Assembly (NCBI GenBank): GCA_963752815.1
Contig: CAVVZI010000015.1
Span: 1,178,001 to 1,242,000 of the forward strand
DNA from: Sva-07 sp963752815
GTDB lineage: Bacteria; Actinomycetota; Acidimicrobiia; Acidimicrobiales; Ilumatobacteraceae
DNA: 64,000 bases
Direction of reading: 5' to 3'
The stretch's first letter is position 1, and each line of letters opens with the position of its first letter. Below, in pieces: positions 35,224-43,996 of the stretch. A program made the position numbers and the translations under genes. Below the pieces are notes generated by a model that saw nothing but the letters and a program-made list of their open reading frames with translations, ran no database searches and was not told where the DNA came from.

Positions 35224-36125
35224 AGGTACGCCGACGGATCGCCGGCGAGCGTCTCGCTCGTCCGACCGTCGATCGAACGGGCGACGTCGCCGACGAGCGT
35301 CACCCGCTGGACACGTCGCGGCTGGTCGCCGTAGTCGTCGATCGCATAGTGCTGGGTGGCCTGGTTGTCCCAGATCACGACGTCGCCGGCGCGATACCTC
35401 CAGCGGACGGTGTTCTCGGGACGGGTCACGTGGGCCTGGAACGTCCGGATGAGATCGGCGGACTCCTGCGACGACAGACCCTCGATCCGACCGGCGAACC
35501 CTCCCAACAGCAGCGAACGACGGCCGGAGACCGGATGCACCCGCACGAGCGGATGGAGCGCGGCGAAGCCGCTCGAGTGGAACGCCGACGTGTACGAGCT
35601 GCCGGCGGTGGTCATGCTGCCGTAGTCGGCGGCGTTGGAGTGTCGAACCCACAGTCCGTCGGCCAGTGACCGGAGGTGATCGGGGAGCTCGTCGTAGGCC
35701 GATTCGGTGTTCGCCCACATCGTGTCGCCGCCGACCGGCGGGATGATCACGGCGTTCAGGATCGACGCGCGTGGCGGGCGGGCGACGAAGGTCACGTCGG
35801 TGTGCCACACGTTGGCCCGCGCGCCCGATTGGGCATCGAGTTCGAACACGTGCGGGTGGCCCCCCAGCGACGGCACGGTGGGGTGGGCCATCGTCGGCGT
35901 GCCGAGGCGGCGGGCGAACGCGACGTGCGATTCCGGGTCGAGGAACTGGCCCCGGAAGAAGAGCACCTTGTGCTCGACGAGCGCCGCGGCGATCGCGGCG
36001 ATCGTCTCGTCGTCGACCGATTCAGCGTCGACCGACCGCGACAGGTCGAGGTGACGGATCTCGGCGCCGATACGGCCGGCCAGGGGTTCGATGTCGAGTG
36101 CGGTTGCGGTGGCGACGGTGTTCAT
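35211..36125 (-). CDS. TauD/TfdA-family 2-oxoglutarate dioxygenase 3
   Basis: A 304-residue dioxygenase with His108-x-Asp110 (VWHTDVT), His259 (ATQHYAI) and Arg274 (QRVTLVGDV). It shares TFVARPPRASILNAVIIPPV with dioxygenase 2, so these two are the closer pair. The ATG at 36125 follows directly from the family's N-terminal alignment; a longer frame adds 31 unlikely residues. It is divergent from the Rrf2 regulator, with 76 bases between the starts, and is probably controlled by it. Confidence 0.92.
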   Translation of the reverse strand: MNTVATATALDIEPLAGRIGAEIRHLDLSRSVDAESVDDETIAAIAAALVEHKVLFFRGQFLDPESHVAFARRLGTPTMAHPTVPSLGGHPHVFELDAQSGARANVWHTDVTFVARPPRASILNAVIIPPVGGDTMWANTESAYDELPDHLRSLADGLWVRHSNAADYGSMTTAGSSYTSAFHSSGFAALHPLVRVHPVSGRRSLLLGGFAGRIEGLSSQESADLIRTFQAHVTRPENTVRWRYRAGDVVIWDNQATQHYAIDDYGDQPRRVQRVTLVGDVARSIDGRTSETLAGDPSAYLSIG

Positions 36126-36151
36126 GCATTGGAGTCTGTCACCGCTGCTGC

Positions 36152-36163
36152 GTAAACCCGACT
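36152..36163. promoter_or_regulatory. Candidate Rrf2 half-site in divergent promoter
   Basis: GTAAACCCGACT matches the left half of the 30140-30168 inverted repeat plus one flanking base (GTAATTCCGACT) at 10 of 12 positions. It lies between dioxygenase 3 and the Rrf2 gene, where a shared regulator would bind. No full second arm is seen. Confidence 0.35.
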
Positions 36164-36201
36164 GAATTGCTCCACTTTCAGGGCTGATACGGTCGTGCCT
36201 G

Positions 36202-36673
36202 GTGAGGATCACGCACAAGGTCGACTACGGCGTGCGGGTGATGGCCACGATCGCAATCCTCGAACGCGACGATCCGGGTCGGCCCGTCACCCGTGCCGTC
36301 CTCGCCGAACGGGACGACGTGCCACCCGGGATTCCTGTTCGACATCCTCCGCCAGCTCCGCAACGGTGAACTCGTGCGCAGCGTCCGCGGCGGCGATGGT
36401 GGCTGGTTGCTCGCCCGGCCCGCCGACACGATCACGGTCGCCGACGTGATCAGAGCACTCGAAGGCCCGCTTGCATCGGTGCGCGGGGTGCGCCCCCACG
36501 AGCTGGCAGCTGAGGGCGGACACGAGCCGTTCATCTCGATGTGGATCGCCGTGCGTTCCGCCCTGCGATCCGTCCTCGAACACGTCACCGTTGCCGACCT
36601 CGCGAACGGTTCGCTGCCCGACGACATCGCCGTTCTGGCCGCGCAACCCGATGCGTGGGACCCGCACCGCTAG
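36202..36673 (+). CDS. Rrf2-family transcriptional regulator (frameshifted)
   Basis: GTG 36202 begins VRITHKVDYGVRVMATIAIL, a standard Rrf2 winged-helix start. An extra G in the GGG run at 36328-36330 breaks the frame; the continuation is LFDILRQLRNGELVRSVRGG, then DGGWLLARPADTITVADVIR and a C-terminal helix, ending at 36673 after about 156 residues. No cysteine is present, so it is not an Fe-S sensor of the IscR/NsrR type and resembles CymR-like sulfur regulators. It faces dioxygenase 3 and probably governs the importer and dioxygenases. Confidence 0.87.
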
Positions 36674-36693
36674 AAACGACGCGCAGTTCCCCT

Positions 36694-36746
36694 CCGAAAA
36701 ATGCCCCGATTCGTTCGCTCAGCGCGCGAATCGGGGCATTTTTCGG
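36694..36746. terminator. Bidirectional terminator
   Basis: A perfect 20-base stem (arms 36694-36713 and 36727-36746) with a 13-base loop. The arms contain AAAAA and TTTTT runs at their outer ends, so it works as an intrinsic terminator in both directions between the Rrf2 gene and the convergent amidohydrolase. Confidence 0.9.
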
Positions 36747-36770
36747 CGTGATCGCCGCTCGACGAACGGC

Positions 36771-38457
36771 TCAGGTGCGAGTGGCGACCTGCCCGGCGCG
36801 GGCGTCGGCCGTGTACCCGTTGTCGGCGCTCCAGGTGACCTCGCCGTTGACCACGACGGTGTCGACGCCTTCTTGGTGGCGGATCCAACGGACGCCGTCG
36901 CCGGGGAAGTCGTCGGAAGCGATCTCGGGTCCGCGTCCGATGTTGTCGGCGTCGAACACCACGACGTCGGCGGCGTTGCCGGCGGCCAGCAGGCCGCGGC
37001 CGTTCAAGCCCCAGATCGTCGCTGGGTCGAGCGTGATCTTCTTCACCGCCGCTTCGAGGGTGAGCGACTTGGTGCCGCGCACGAACTCGGAGAACAGGAA
37101 GCCGGTGTCACCGAACGTGGAGAACGACCCGACGTGAGCGCCCCCATCGGAGGCGCCGACATGCACGTACGGGATGCGCCAGCAGATCACCGACGACGGG
37201 GGAGTTGTCGTGACCGATCGACTCGCGGATGAACCAGGTGCCGAGATCCTCGTCGAGCACCAGGTCGAGGATCGTCTCACCGTGCGACGTGCCGCGGTCG
37301 CGGGCGATGTCGTCGACGCTGCGGCCGATCAGGTCGTTGTTGCGCTCGTGCACCACGTCGCGCACCACGAACCCGCCGGCACCGAGGCCACCGCCGGGCC
37401 GCTTGGCCATCGAGTCCATCTCGTCGACCAATGCCTGGCGCTGGTCGGCCACGGCCGTCAACTTGTCGGCGCGATCGCGGATCGATGCGACCTTCCACCA
37501 CGCCGGCATGCTCAGCAACATCAGGCTGCGCTGATCGAGCGTGAAGCTGATGTCGATCGGACGGGTCTGCACCTGTGGCCACACGTCGGCGCCACGGGCC
37601 CGGGCGTCTTCCACGGCGCCCATGATCCGGTTGACGCCCTGGCTGTTCGCGTCGGAGTGGAACAGCGGCGACAGCGTGGTCGTGATGCCGTGACGCAACG
37701 ACAGGTCGGCGAGTTGCTCGACGCGGGCGATCGTCAGCTCGGTGTCGTAGAACTCGTGAACGATCTGCAGGACCGCGTCGCGTTCACCGAGCACCGCCGA
37801 CAGCGCGTCGAGCTCGGCCGGCGCCGCCCAGCGGCTCGGCACCGGCCGGTAGTTCTCGTCGATGTCGACGAAGCTGGTGCTCAGGCCGACCGCGCCGGCG
37901 TCGAGACACACGCGCAGCAGGTCGCCCATCGCGGCGATCTCCTCCGCGGTCGCGGCCCGCTCCTGGGCGTCCGGGCCCATCACGTACATGCGCAACACCG
38001 AGTGACCGACGAGCGGTGCGACGTTCAACGCGATGTTCTCGGCCAGCGCGTCGAGCCAACCGCCGAACCCTTCACCCCACCGCCAGTCGACCCCGGCATC
38101 GAAGGCGGCTTCGGGCATCTCCTCGATCAGGCGGAACATGCTGCTGAACGCGGCACGCTGTTCGGCCCGCAGGGGTGCGAGCGACAACGAGCAGTTGCCC
38201 GGGACCACGGTGGTGACGCCGTGCTCGATCGCCGGGAACGCGTACGGGTCGAAGCAGAGCTGGGCGTCGTAGTGGGTGTGCGGATCGATGAACCCGGGAG
38301 CGACCACCCGGCCGGTCGCATCGAGCACCCGGTGCGCGTCGCCGGCGCGCCCACCGACGGCGACGACCTTGCCGCCCAGGATCGAGATGTCGCCGTGGCG
38401 GCCGGGAAGCCCCGAGCCATCGACGATCAGTCCGTTACGGATGACGAGATCGAGCAT
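36771..38457 (-). CDS. N-acyl-D-amino-acid deacylase-like amidohydrolase (frameshifted)
   Basis: A metal-dependent amidohydrolase starting MLDLVIRNGLIVDGSGLPG, with the metal motif PGFIDPHTHYDAQ and GVTTVVPGNCSLSLAPL. After an extra base at about 37168-37173 the frame continues YVHVGASDGGAHVGSFSTFG, DPATIWGLNGRGLLAAGNAA and DVVVFDADNI, ending at 36771; both parts align with one enzyme of about 560 residues. The family removes N-acyl groups from D-amino acids; related members have other amide substrates. Its position in a sulfur-related region could mean an N-acylated organosulfur amine, which is only a guess. Two small genes precede it on the same strand. Confidence 0.85.
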
Positions 38458-38467
38458 GTGTTTCTCC

Positions 38468-38741
38468 CTACTTGGCGAATTCTGTCTTGGCGAATTCTGT
38501 TTGGTCGAGTTCTGATTGATCGGTGTCTTGTCGTCGGAGTGCCGGGAGCACGATGCTCCACGGCTGTCCCACCAGCTCGTCGAGCGAGCTGACACCGGCG
38601 CGGTCGAGCGAGGCCGTGCAGGACTCCTCGTCGAGCGAGATCGTCGACGTGCCGCCGTTCTCGTAGGTGAACTCCACCTCGATCTCGGCACGTCCGTCGT
38701 GGCCACCGACAACGGTGGCGCGGCGTGATGGTCGCGGTCAT
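38468..38741 (-). CDS. Small acidic protein with repeated tail (frameshifted)
   Basis: The ATG at 38741 overlaps the stop of the LysM-like gene (ATGA). The start reads MTATITP; an extra base around 38722-38728 then shifts the frame and the rest reads ATVVGGHDGRAEIEVEFTYE, NGGTSTISLDEESCTASLDR and GQPWSIVLPALRRQDTD, about 90 residues. The last residues are three near-identical five-residue units (SELDQ, TEFAK, TEFAK) from a 15-base tandem repeat. No family is recognised. It stops 10 bases ahead of the amidohydrolase start. Confidence 0.55.
38471..38515. repeat. 15-base tandem repeat, three units
   Basis: CTTGGCGAATTCTGT occurs twice exactly (38471-38485, 38486-38500), followed by a third diverged unit TTGGTCGAGTTCTGA. 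It encodes the C-terminal tail of the small protein and lies just upstream of the amidohydrolase ATG. Confidence 0.8.
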
Positions 38742-38926
38742 CGAGCCGGCGGTGGCTCGGTGAACACGACGTCGCTCGGCAGCAGACCGATGGTCCGGCG
38801 CGCCGCGAGATGCAGGTTCCACGACAGCAGCTGCTGGTCGGCGCCCTCCACACCCGGCAACTCCCGCGCGGCGATTGCCGCGAGATCGTCGCCCGCCTCG
38901 GGGAACACGTGCTGTCGGGCCGTCAT
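38738..38926 (-). CDS. Small LysM/tail-X-like protein
   Basis: A 62-residue protein starting MTARQHVFPEAGDDLAAIAA, continuing ARELPGVEGADQQLLSWNLH and ending DVVFTEPPPAR. The GD-x2-A-x-IA-x-R-x-LP...LLSWNLHL pattern resembles a LysM or phage tail-protein-X fold that binds peptidoglycan, but there is no signal peptide. It overlaps the following small gene by the ATGA at 38738-38741. Assignment to LysM is tentative. Confidence 0.6.
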   Translation of the reverse strand: MTARQHVFPEAGDDLAAIAARELPGVEGADQQLLSWNLHLAARRTIGLLPSDVVFTEPPPAR

Positions 38927-38990
38927 GCCGCGCGAGCGTAGGTTGATCTCGTGTCATCGCTCGTGTCGGAGCAAGACCGTCGGGGAGTCG

Positions 38991-41099
38991 TCAGGCGTCG
39001 CGCACGAGTTCGACGAACGTTCGCCCCTCGTCGACCGGGACCGGTGCGCCGGTCGTCACCTCGTTGAAGGTGAACGCGTCGTAGGCCGTCGGGCGCGACC
39101 AGGTGACCGCGATCGCCCGCCCGTCGCGATGGACGACCCCCCGGCCGGTCCCGACCGAGATCGGGTTGGGCGAGCGATTGTCGACCGGCGACGGCACGTG
39201 GCGGACGAACAGTTCGACCACCGAGGCGGCAGTGATCCGGGCGCCGGACGCGGCGACGTGGTCGGCGCCGTCCTGGGAGCGCAGATACGTCCCGGTCGTC
39301 GGGTCCCAGGTCCAATCGATCCTGACGCCGTCCATCGTCACCGGGAACGTCGTGTCGACGCCGGCCGCAATGCCGGCGGGCAGCGTCCAAGCCCGGTCGA
39401 TGGTCCAGAGCGGTCGCCCGGGCCCGGCCGATGTGCTGGTCGCGACCGCGCACGGGAGGTCGACGAGCAGATTGTGCGGCGCCGGTCGATCGGCGGCCCG
39501 TCGGTAGCACGGCGAGTGCTGGGCGTTGAAGTCGACCAGGACGCCCGAACTCGCTGCTGACGTGACCCACGCGGTGACCCCGACGTTGGCGCCCGAGAAT
39601 CCGAAGATCGGCCGGTTCATGCCCGTGAGCAGATCGAGATCGGATGTGCGTGCCGAGCGCACGGGTCCGACCTCGGGAACGTTGGTCTGGAAGAGCGCGA
39701 CGAAGCGCGTGACGCCCTCGACGTTCTCCTCGATGATCCCGTCAGCGAGGTCGAGGTTGAGCTGCGGCCGGGCGAGCCGGAAGTTGTCGATCTTGATCGC
39801 CACGATCGGCCGGTTCGTCACGTCCGCGCCGGCCGGTCGACCGGTGAGCGCGGCGACACCGTTGAGCGCCGGGGCCGGGGTGAACGGGGGCCACACGGGC
39901 ACCGGACCGATCGACGGCAGCTCGGCCGTCGTCGTGCCCGTGCGGGTGTCGGTCCGCTGGTTGGGGAACGACGTGATCCCCACGCCGGACACGGCGTTGA
40001 GGTCGACGATCAGGTCGACCGCAGACCTCGTGAGAAAGCACACGTCGCCGTCCGCGTCGGCCTGCACGATCAGCCGGTTCGACGCAGCGGGCGTGACGGT
40101 GCCGTCGTAGTTGAGGTCGGACTTCGTGACCTCGCCCCCGGGAACCCGCGGCACCCCGTTGTCGCACCCATAGGCGGTCACGTATCCCGAGTCCGACGCC
40201 CGATCGACGGTCAGCTGGCCGATCACGGTCTTGCCGCCGACGGCCTCGGGCACGGCGATCCGGAGGACTCCACCGGCGGCGACCTGCGGTGCGCCACCCC
40301 GGACCCGGGTGTCGGTCCGGCGGTTCGGGAACGAGCGGATCCCGACGTCGGCGGTCGCGTTCAGATCGATGATCATGTCGACGGGGGAGAACGCTCGGAA
40401 GCACACCTCGCCGTCGGCGTCGGCCTGCACGATCAGCCGGTTCGACGCGGCGGCCATCACGCGACCGTCGTAGTTCACATCCGAGCGGGTCGGAACGCCG
40501 TCGTCGCACCCGTAGGCGGTGACGTATCCCGTGTCGGACACACGATCGACGGTCAGCTGGCCGATCACGGTCTTGCCGCCGACGGCTTCGGGCACGGCGA
40601 CGCGCACGACACCGCCCGCGCTCACCTGCGGTGCACCCGAACGCACACGGGTGTCGATACGGCGGTTGGGGAACGAGTTGATCCCGACGTCGAACGAGAC
40701 GGCGTTGACGTCGACGATCAGGTCGACGCGGGCGCTCGTGTAGAAGCACACCTCGCCGTCGGCGTCGGCTTGCACGATCAGCCGGTTCGACGCGGCGGGC
40801 GTGACGCGGCCGTCGAAGTTGACGTCGGACCGGGTGGTGGTGCCGCTCGAATTGGTCGGGATGCCGTCGTCGCACCCGTACGCCGTGACGAATCCCGGCT
40901 CGGTGGCCCGGTCGACGGTCAGCTGGCCGATCACCGTCTTGCCACCGATGGCGTCGGGCACCGGGACCCGCACGACCCAGCCCGCCGGCACCGAACCTGT
41001 CGCAGCCTCGGCCTGTCCGTGGGGCAGGACGGCGATCGCCGCCGTCGTGGCGAGCGCGGCCGCCAACAGCACCTCGCCCAACATCACCCGAAGCGGCAT
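38991..41099 (-). CDS. Secreted protein with three ~115-residue repeats and a DUF3048 domain
   Basis: About 702 residues. A signal peptide (VLLAAALATTAAIAVLPHGQAEA) is followed by three repeats, each with GGKTVIGQLTVDR, GYVTAYGCDDG or variant, SDVNYDGRV, AASNRLIVQADADGEVCF, VDLIVDLNA and a closing SFPNRR-TDTR. The C-terminal ~300 residues are a DUF3048 (YerB-like) domain: RPIVAIKIDNFRLARPQLNL, DGIIEENVEGVTRFVALFQT, VGPVRSARTSDLDLLTGMNR. Each repeat has two cysteines. ATG 41099 has GGGGGAAG upstream; ATG 41150 is an alternative but abuts the terminator. It should be extracellular or wall-associated; function is unknown. Confidence 0.85.
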   Translation of the reverse strand: MPLRVMLGEVLLAAALATTAAIAVLPHGQAEAATGSVPAGWVVRVPVPDAIGGKTVIGQLTVDRATEPGFVTAYGCDDGIPTNSSGTTTRSDVNFDGRVTPAASNRLIVQADADGEVCFYTSARVDLIVDVNAVSFDVGINSFPNRRIDTRVRSGAPQVSAGGVVRVAVPEAVGGKTVIGQLTVDRVSDTGYVTAYGCDDGVPTRSDVNYDGRVMAAASNRLIVQADADGEVCFRAFSPVDMIIDLNATADVGIRSFPNRRTDTRVRGGAPQVAAGGVLRIAVPEAVGGKTVIGQLTVDRASDSGYVTAYGCDNGVPRVPGGEVTKSDLNYDGTVTPAASNRLIVQADADGDVCFLTRSAVDLIVDLNAVSGVGITSFPNQRTDTRTGTTTAELPSIGPVPVWPPFTPAPALNGVAALTGRPAGADVTNRPIVAIKIDNFRLARPQLNLDLADGIIEENVEGVTRFVALFQTNVPEVGPVRSARTSDLDLLTGMNRPIFGFSGANVGVTAWVTSAASSGVLVDFNAQHSPCYRRAADRPAPHNLLVDLPCAVATSTSAGPGRPLWTIDRAWTLPAGIAAGVDTTFPVTMDGVRIDWTWDPTTGTYLRSQDGADHVAASGARITAASVVELFVRHVPSPVDNRSPNPISVGTGRGVVHRDGRAIAVTWSRPTAYDAFTFNEVTTGAPVPVDEGRTFVELVRDA
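39942..40988 (-). repeat. Three tandem coding repeats (~110-118 codons each)
   Basis: Counted from the longer start at 41150, the three units occupy about residues 55-167, 173-282 and 286-403. They are highly similar at the DNA level as well, with long identical blocks such as the segments coding GGKTVIGQLTVDR and NRLIVQADADG, which suggests recent duplication or gene conversion. Confidence 0.85.
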
Positions 41100-41150
41100 C
41101 GACGCGACGGTACTTCCCCCGCGCCCGCCCGTGCCCGCGGAGCCAGACAT

Positions 41151-41202
41151 CGTTTGCGTCGGGATTTCCGAGGGCCGGTCCTCAGAAATCCTGACGCAAA
41201 CG
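41151..41202. terminator. Bidirectional hairpin between convergent/divergent units
   Basis: Arms of 23 bases (41151-41173 and 41180-41202) pair with one mismatch and one wobble around a 6-base loop. It follows the stop of the sarcosine-oxidase-like gene (41238, minus strand) and precedes the repeat protein, so it insulates the two minus-strand genes. Confidence 0.75.
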
Positions 41203-41237
41203 TGGATTGGACGTCCCGCGGTTGAGTCGGCGCGGGG

Positions 41238-42425
41238 TCAGCGGTGGCCGGAGGCGCCGATGTCGAGGGGGTCGCGTTCGAAGGCGAACGGATTGTTCGG
41301 CCAGTCGATGCCGTCGGCCAGATCGGCGAGGCGGCGCCCGATCTCCGGCACGAACTTGAAGCCGTGGCCGCTGAAACCGAGGCCGATCACGACCGGACCC
41401 GCACGATCCATCACGAACATGTCGTCCGGGTACGCCGCGTAGAGGCACGTCGTCGAACCGACCGGCGTCGGCACGACCGCCGGCAGGCGCGTGCGCACCC
41501 AGGCGAGGAATCGCTCCCATGCCGCCGGGTCGGGCGAGTCCGGCGGTGCATCGGGATCGATCACGGCCCCGGTGTGGTGCTCGCCGACCTTGAGCAGCCC
41601 GTCCGGTGTCGGCAGGCCGTACACGGCAGGCTCCTCCCGGATGATGAACGTCGGGAACGGCGCGTCCGACGACCACGCCTCGCCGAACTCGAAGAACCCG
41701 ACCCGTTCCTGGGTCACCCGCATCGGCGACAACGTCGCGTGCTCGCCCAGCGCCGCGGCGATCCACGGCTCGGCGCCCCACGCGCCGGCCGTGATGACGC
41801 ACCGGTCGGCGCGGATCCGTCCCGCCGGATGATGGACGATCACGCCGCCGTCACCGTCGATCAGATCGATGCCGGTCACGCCGCTGCCGGCGCGGATGTC
41901 GGCACCCGACCGCTCGGCGAGCGCGCGCAGGGCGACGAGCGATCGGTCGGCGTTCACGGTCCACGTTCGGGGCTGGTACAGCACGTCGGTCTCGAAGCGG
42001 AACCACGGACCACGGTCACCGGCGAAACGCACCGCCGCTTCGTCGGCCGTCAAACGCTCGGTGGCGATGCCGACCGCGGCGCACTGGGTCGCGATGGCGT
42101 CGAGTTCAGCGGACGTCCCGGCGTCGAGGCCGCTGGTCGGCGTCAGCAAGGCGGTACCGGCGTCGTGCTCCAGCCGCCTCCAGCCGTCGAGCGCGGCAAC
42201 CGCCATCTCCACGTGGACAGGATCGGCGTAGGCCATCCGGACGATGCGCTCGGTGCCGTGCGACGATCCGCGGATGTGGCCGTGGTCGAACTTGTCGAGG
42301 CCGATGACGTGCCGACCGCGACCGGCAAGTTCGCGAGCGGTGGCGAGGCCGGCCGCGCCACAGCCGATGATCACGACGTCGGCGTGTTCGTCGCCGTCGT
42401 GGGGCGAGGGCGACGGGGAGTCCAC
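41238..42425 (-). CDS. Monomeric sarcosine oxidase / N-methyl amino acid oxidase-like FAD enzyme
   Basis: A 395-residue flavin oxidase. The Rossmann motif is DVVIIGCGAAGLATARELAG near residue 17, followed by HGHIRGSSHGTERIVRMAY, a signature of MSOX/MTOX enzymes. Near the C-terminus TTCLYAAYPDDMFVMD provides the cysteine that usually binds FAD covalently, and VVIGLGFSGHGFKFVPEIG closes the FAD site. It should oxidise an N-methylated or secondary amine with release of formaldehyde and H2O2. The GTG at 42425 is used because the frame upstream is unlike the family. It is divergent from an Rrf2 gene 55 bases away. Confidence 0.88.
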   Translation of the reverse strand: MDSPSPSPHDGDEHADVVIIGCGAAGLATARELAGRGRHVIGLDKFDHGHIRGSSHGTERIVRMAYADPVHVEMAVAALDGWRRLEHDAGTALLTPTSGLDAGTSAELDAIATQCAAVGIATERLTADEAAVRFAGDRGPWFRFETDVLYQPRTWTVNADRSLVALRALAERSGADIRAGSGVTGIDLIDGDGGVIVHHPAGRIRADRCVITAGAWGAEPWIAAALGEHATLSPMRVTQERVGFFEFGEAWSSDAPFPTFIIREEPAVYGLPTPDGLLKVGEHHTGAVIDPDAPPDSPDPAAWERFLAWVRTRLPAVVPTPVGSTTCLYAAYPDDMFVMDRAGPVVIGLGFSGHGFKFVPEIGRRLADLADGIDWPNNPFAFERDPLDIGASGHR

Positions 42426-42480
42426 GGCCGGATTGTAGGAGCGGGGAGGACCGCGGCCTGCACAACTAGCGTGCACGTCG

Positions 42481-42963
42481 ATGCGGATCTCCGAGCGGGT
42501 CGACAACGCCGTTCGGGCGATGGCCGAACTGGCCGCGAGCGATGGGTCCGAGCGCAAGGCCGAGGCGATCGCCACGAGCCAGGACATCTCCCTCAAGTAC
42601 CTGCTCGACATCTTCCGCGACCTGAAACGGGCATCACTCGTGCGGTCGAAGCGCGGTCCGGACGGCGGCTTCGTCCTCGCCCGGCCGGCAACGGACATCT
42701 CGCTGGCCGACATCTTCCGCGCCGTCGACGGTCCGCTCGCCGACGTGCACGACGAGAGCGTGCGCGGCCTCGAATACCCGGCGCCGGCGGAATCATTGCC
42801 CGAGGTGTGGATGGCCGTCCGGGCCAGCCTGCGCAGCGTGCTGGAGACCGTGAGCATCGCCGATCTCGTCGCTCACGACCTACCCGCGGACGTGACCGAA
42901 CTCGCCGCCACGTACCTGGAGACGACCCACCAGCGCTACGGCGACCAGCGCGCCCACCGCTGA
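42481..42963 (+). CDS. Rrf2-family transcriptional regulator
   Basis: A 160-residue winged-helix regulator: MRISERVDNAVRAMAELAAS, SQDISLKYLLDIFRDLKRAS, SKRGPDGGFVLARPATDISL, then a dimerisation helix. It has no cysteines, so it cannot ligate an Fe-S cluster, unlike IscR or NsrR; cysteine-free Rrf2 proteins such as CymR control sulfur assimilation through a partner. It lies 87 bases upstream of cysD on the same strand and is divergent from the sarcosine-oxidase-like gene. Confidence 0.9.
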   Translation: MRISERVDNAVRAMAELAASDGSERKAEAIATSQDISLKYLLDIFRDLKRASLVRSKRGPDGGFVLARPATDISLADIFRAVDGPLADVHDESVRGLEYPAPAESLPEVWMAVRASLRSVLETVSIADLVAHDLPADVTELAATYLETTHQRYGDQRAHR

Positions 42964-43050
42964 GCCGCCGGTCGAATTCCGGTATTCCCCGTAGGATTTG
43001 TGGACAATGCGTCGGAACGACCGACGTGCTGATCCGTATCAGGAGACCGC

Positions 43051-43996
43051 GTGCCGACCACGGCCAACACGACTTCGAACGAGCGCTTGGCCGCCGGCCG
43101 GCTGACGCATCTCCAGCGGCTCGAGGCCGAAGCGATCCAGATCATGCGCGAGGCGGTGTCGGAGAGCGACAACCCGGCGATGCTCTACTCGATCGGCAAG
43201 GACAGCTCGGTCATGCTGCACCTGGCGATGAAGGCCTTCTACCCGTCGAAGCCGCCGTTCCCGTTGGTGCACGTCGACACCACCTGGAAGTTCCAGGACA
43301 TGTACCAGTTCCGCGACGACACGGCGGCCCGACTGGGCGTCGAACTCGTGGTGCACCAGAACCCGGAGTGCGTGGCGCGCGGCATCAACCCGTTCGACCA
43401 CGGCTCGGCGGTGCACACCGACATGTGGAAGACCGAGGGTCTCAAGCAGGTCATCGACGACAACAAGTACGACCTCTGCTTCGGCGGGGCCCGTCGTGAC
43501 GAGGAGAAGTCCCGGGCCAAGGAGCGGATCTTCTCGGTCCGCTCGGCGCAGCACCAGTGGGACCCGAAGCGCCAACGACCGGAGTTGTGGCAGATCTACA
43601 ACGGCCGGCGCTCCAACGGCGAGACGCTGCGCGTGTTCCCGATCTCGAACTGGACCGAACTCGACGTGTGGCAGTACATCCACCTCGAACAGATCCCGAT
43701 CGTGCCGCTCTACTACTCGGCGCTGCGGCCGGTGGTCGATCGCGACGGCACGCTGATCATGGTCGACGACGACCGGATGCCGCTGCGTGACGGCGAGGTG
43801 CCCGAGATGCGTTCGATCCGGTTCCGCACGCTCGGTTGCTACCCGTTGTCGGGGGCGATCGAGAGCGAAGCGGACGACGCTGCTGGACATCATCCAGGAG
43901 ATGCTGCTGGCCACGACGTCGGAGCGGCAGGGGCGGATCATCGACTTCGACAGCGCCGGCTCGATGGAGAAGAAGAAGCAAGAGGGGTACTTCTGA
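43051..43996 (+). CDS. cysD: Sulfate adenylyltransferase subunit 2 (frameshifted)
   Basis: CysD forms APS from ATP and sulfate together with CysN. The PP-loop family features are present: LTHLQRLEAEAIQIMREAVS, NPAMLYSIGKDSSVMLHLAM, PPFPLVHVDTTWKFQDMYQF, GARRDEEKSRAKERIFSVRS and FRTLGCYPLSGAIES. An extra base at about 43872 shifts the frame; the expected C-terminus continues TTLLDIIQEMLLATTSERQG and ends MEKKKQEGYF at 43996. GTG 43051 follows AGGAGA. Its stop overlaps the cysN ATG. As an essential-type enzyme with an intact continuation it is most likely functional and the break an error. Confidence 0.93.

Noticed and set aside
38471..38515. CRISPR-like repeats
   Set aside because: The units are directly adjacent, with no spacers, and encode a protein tail.
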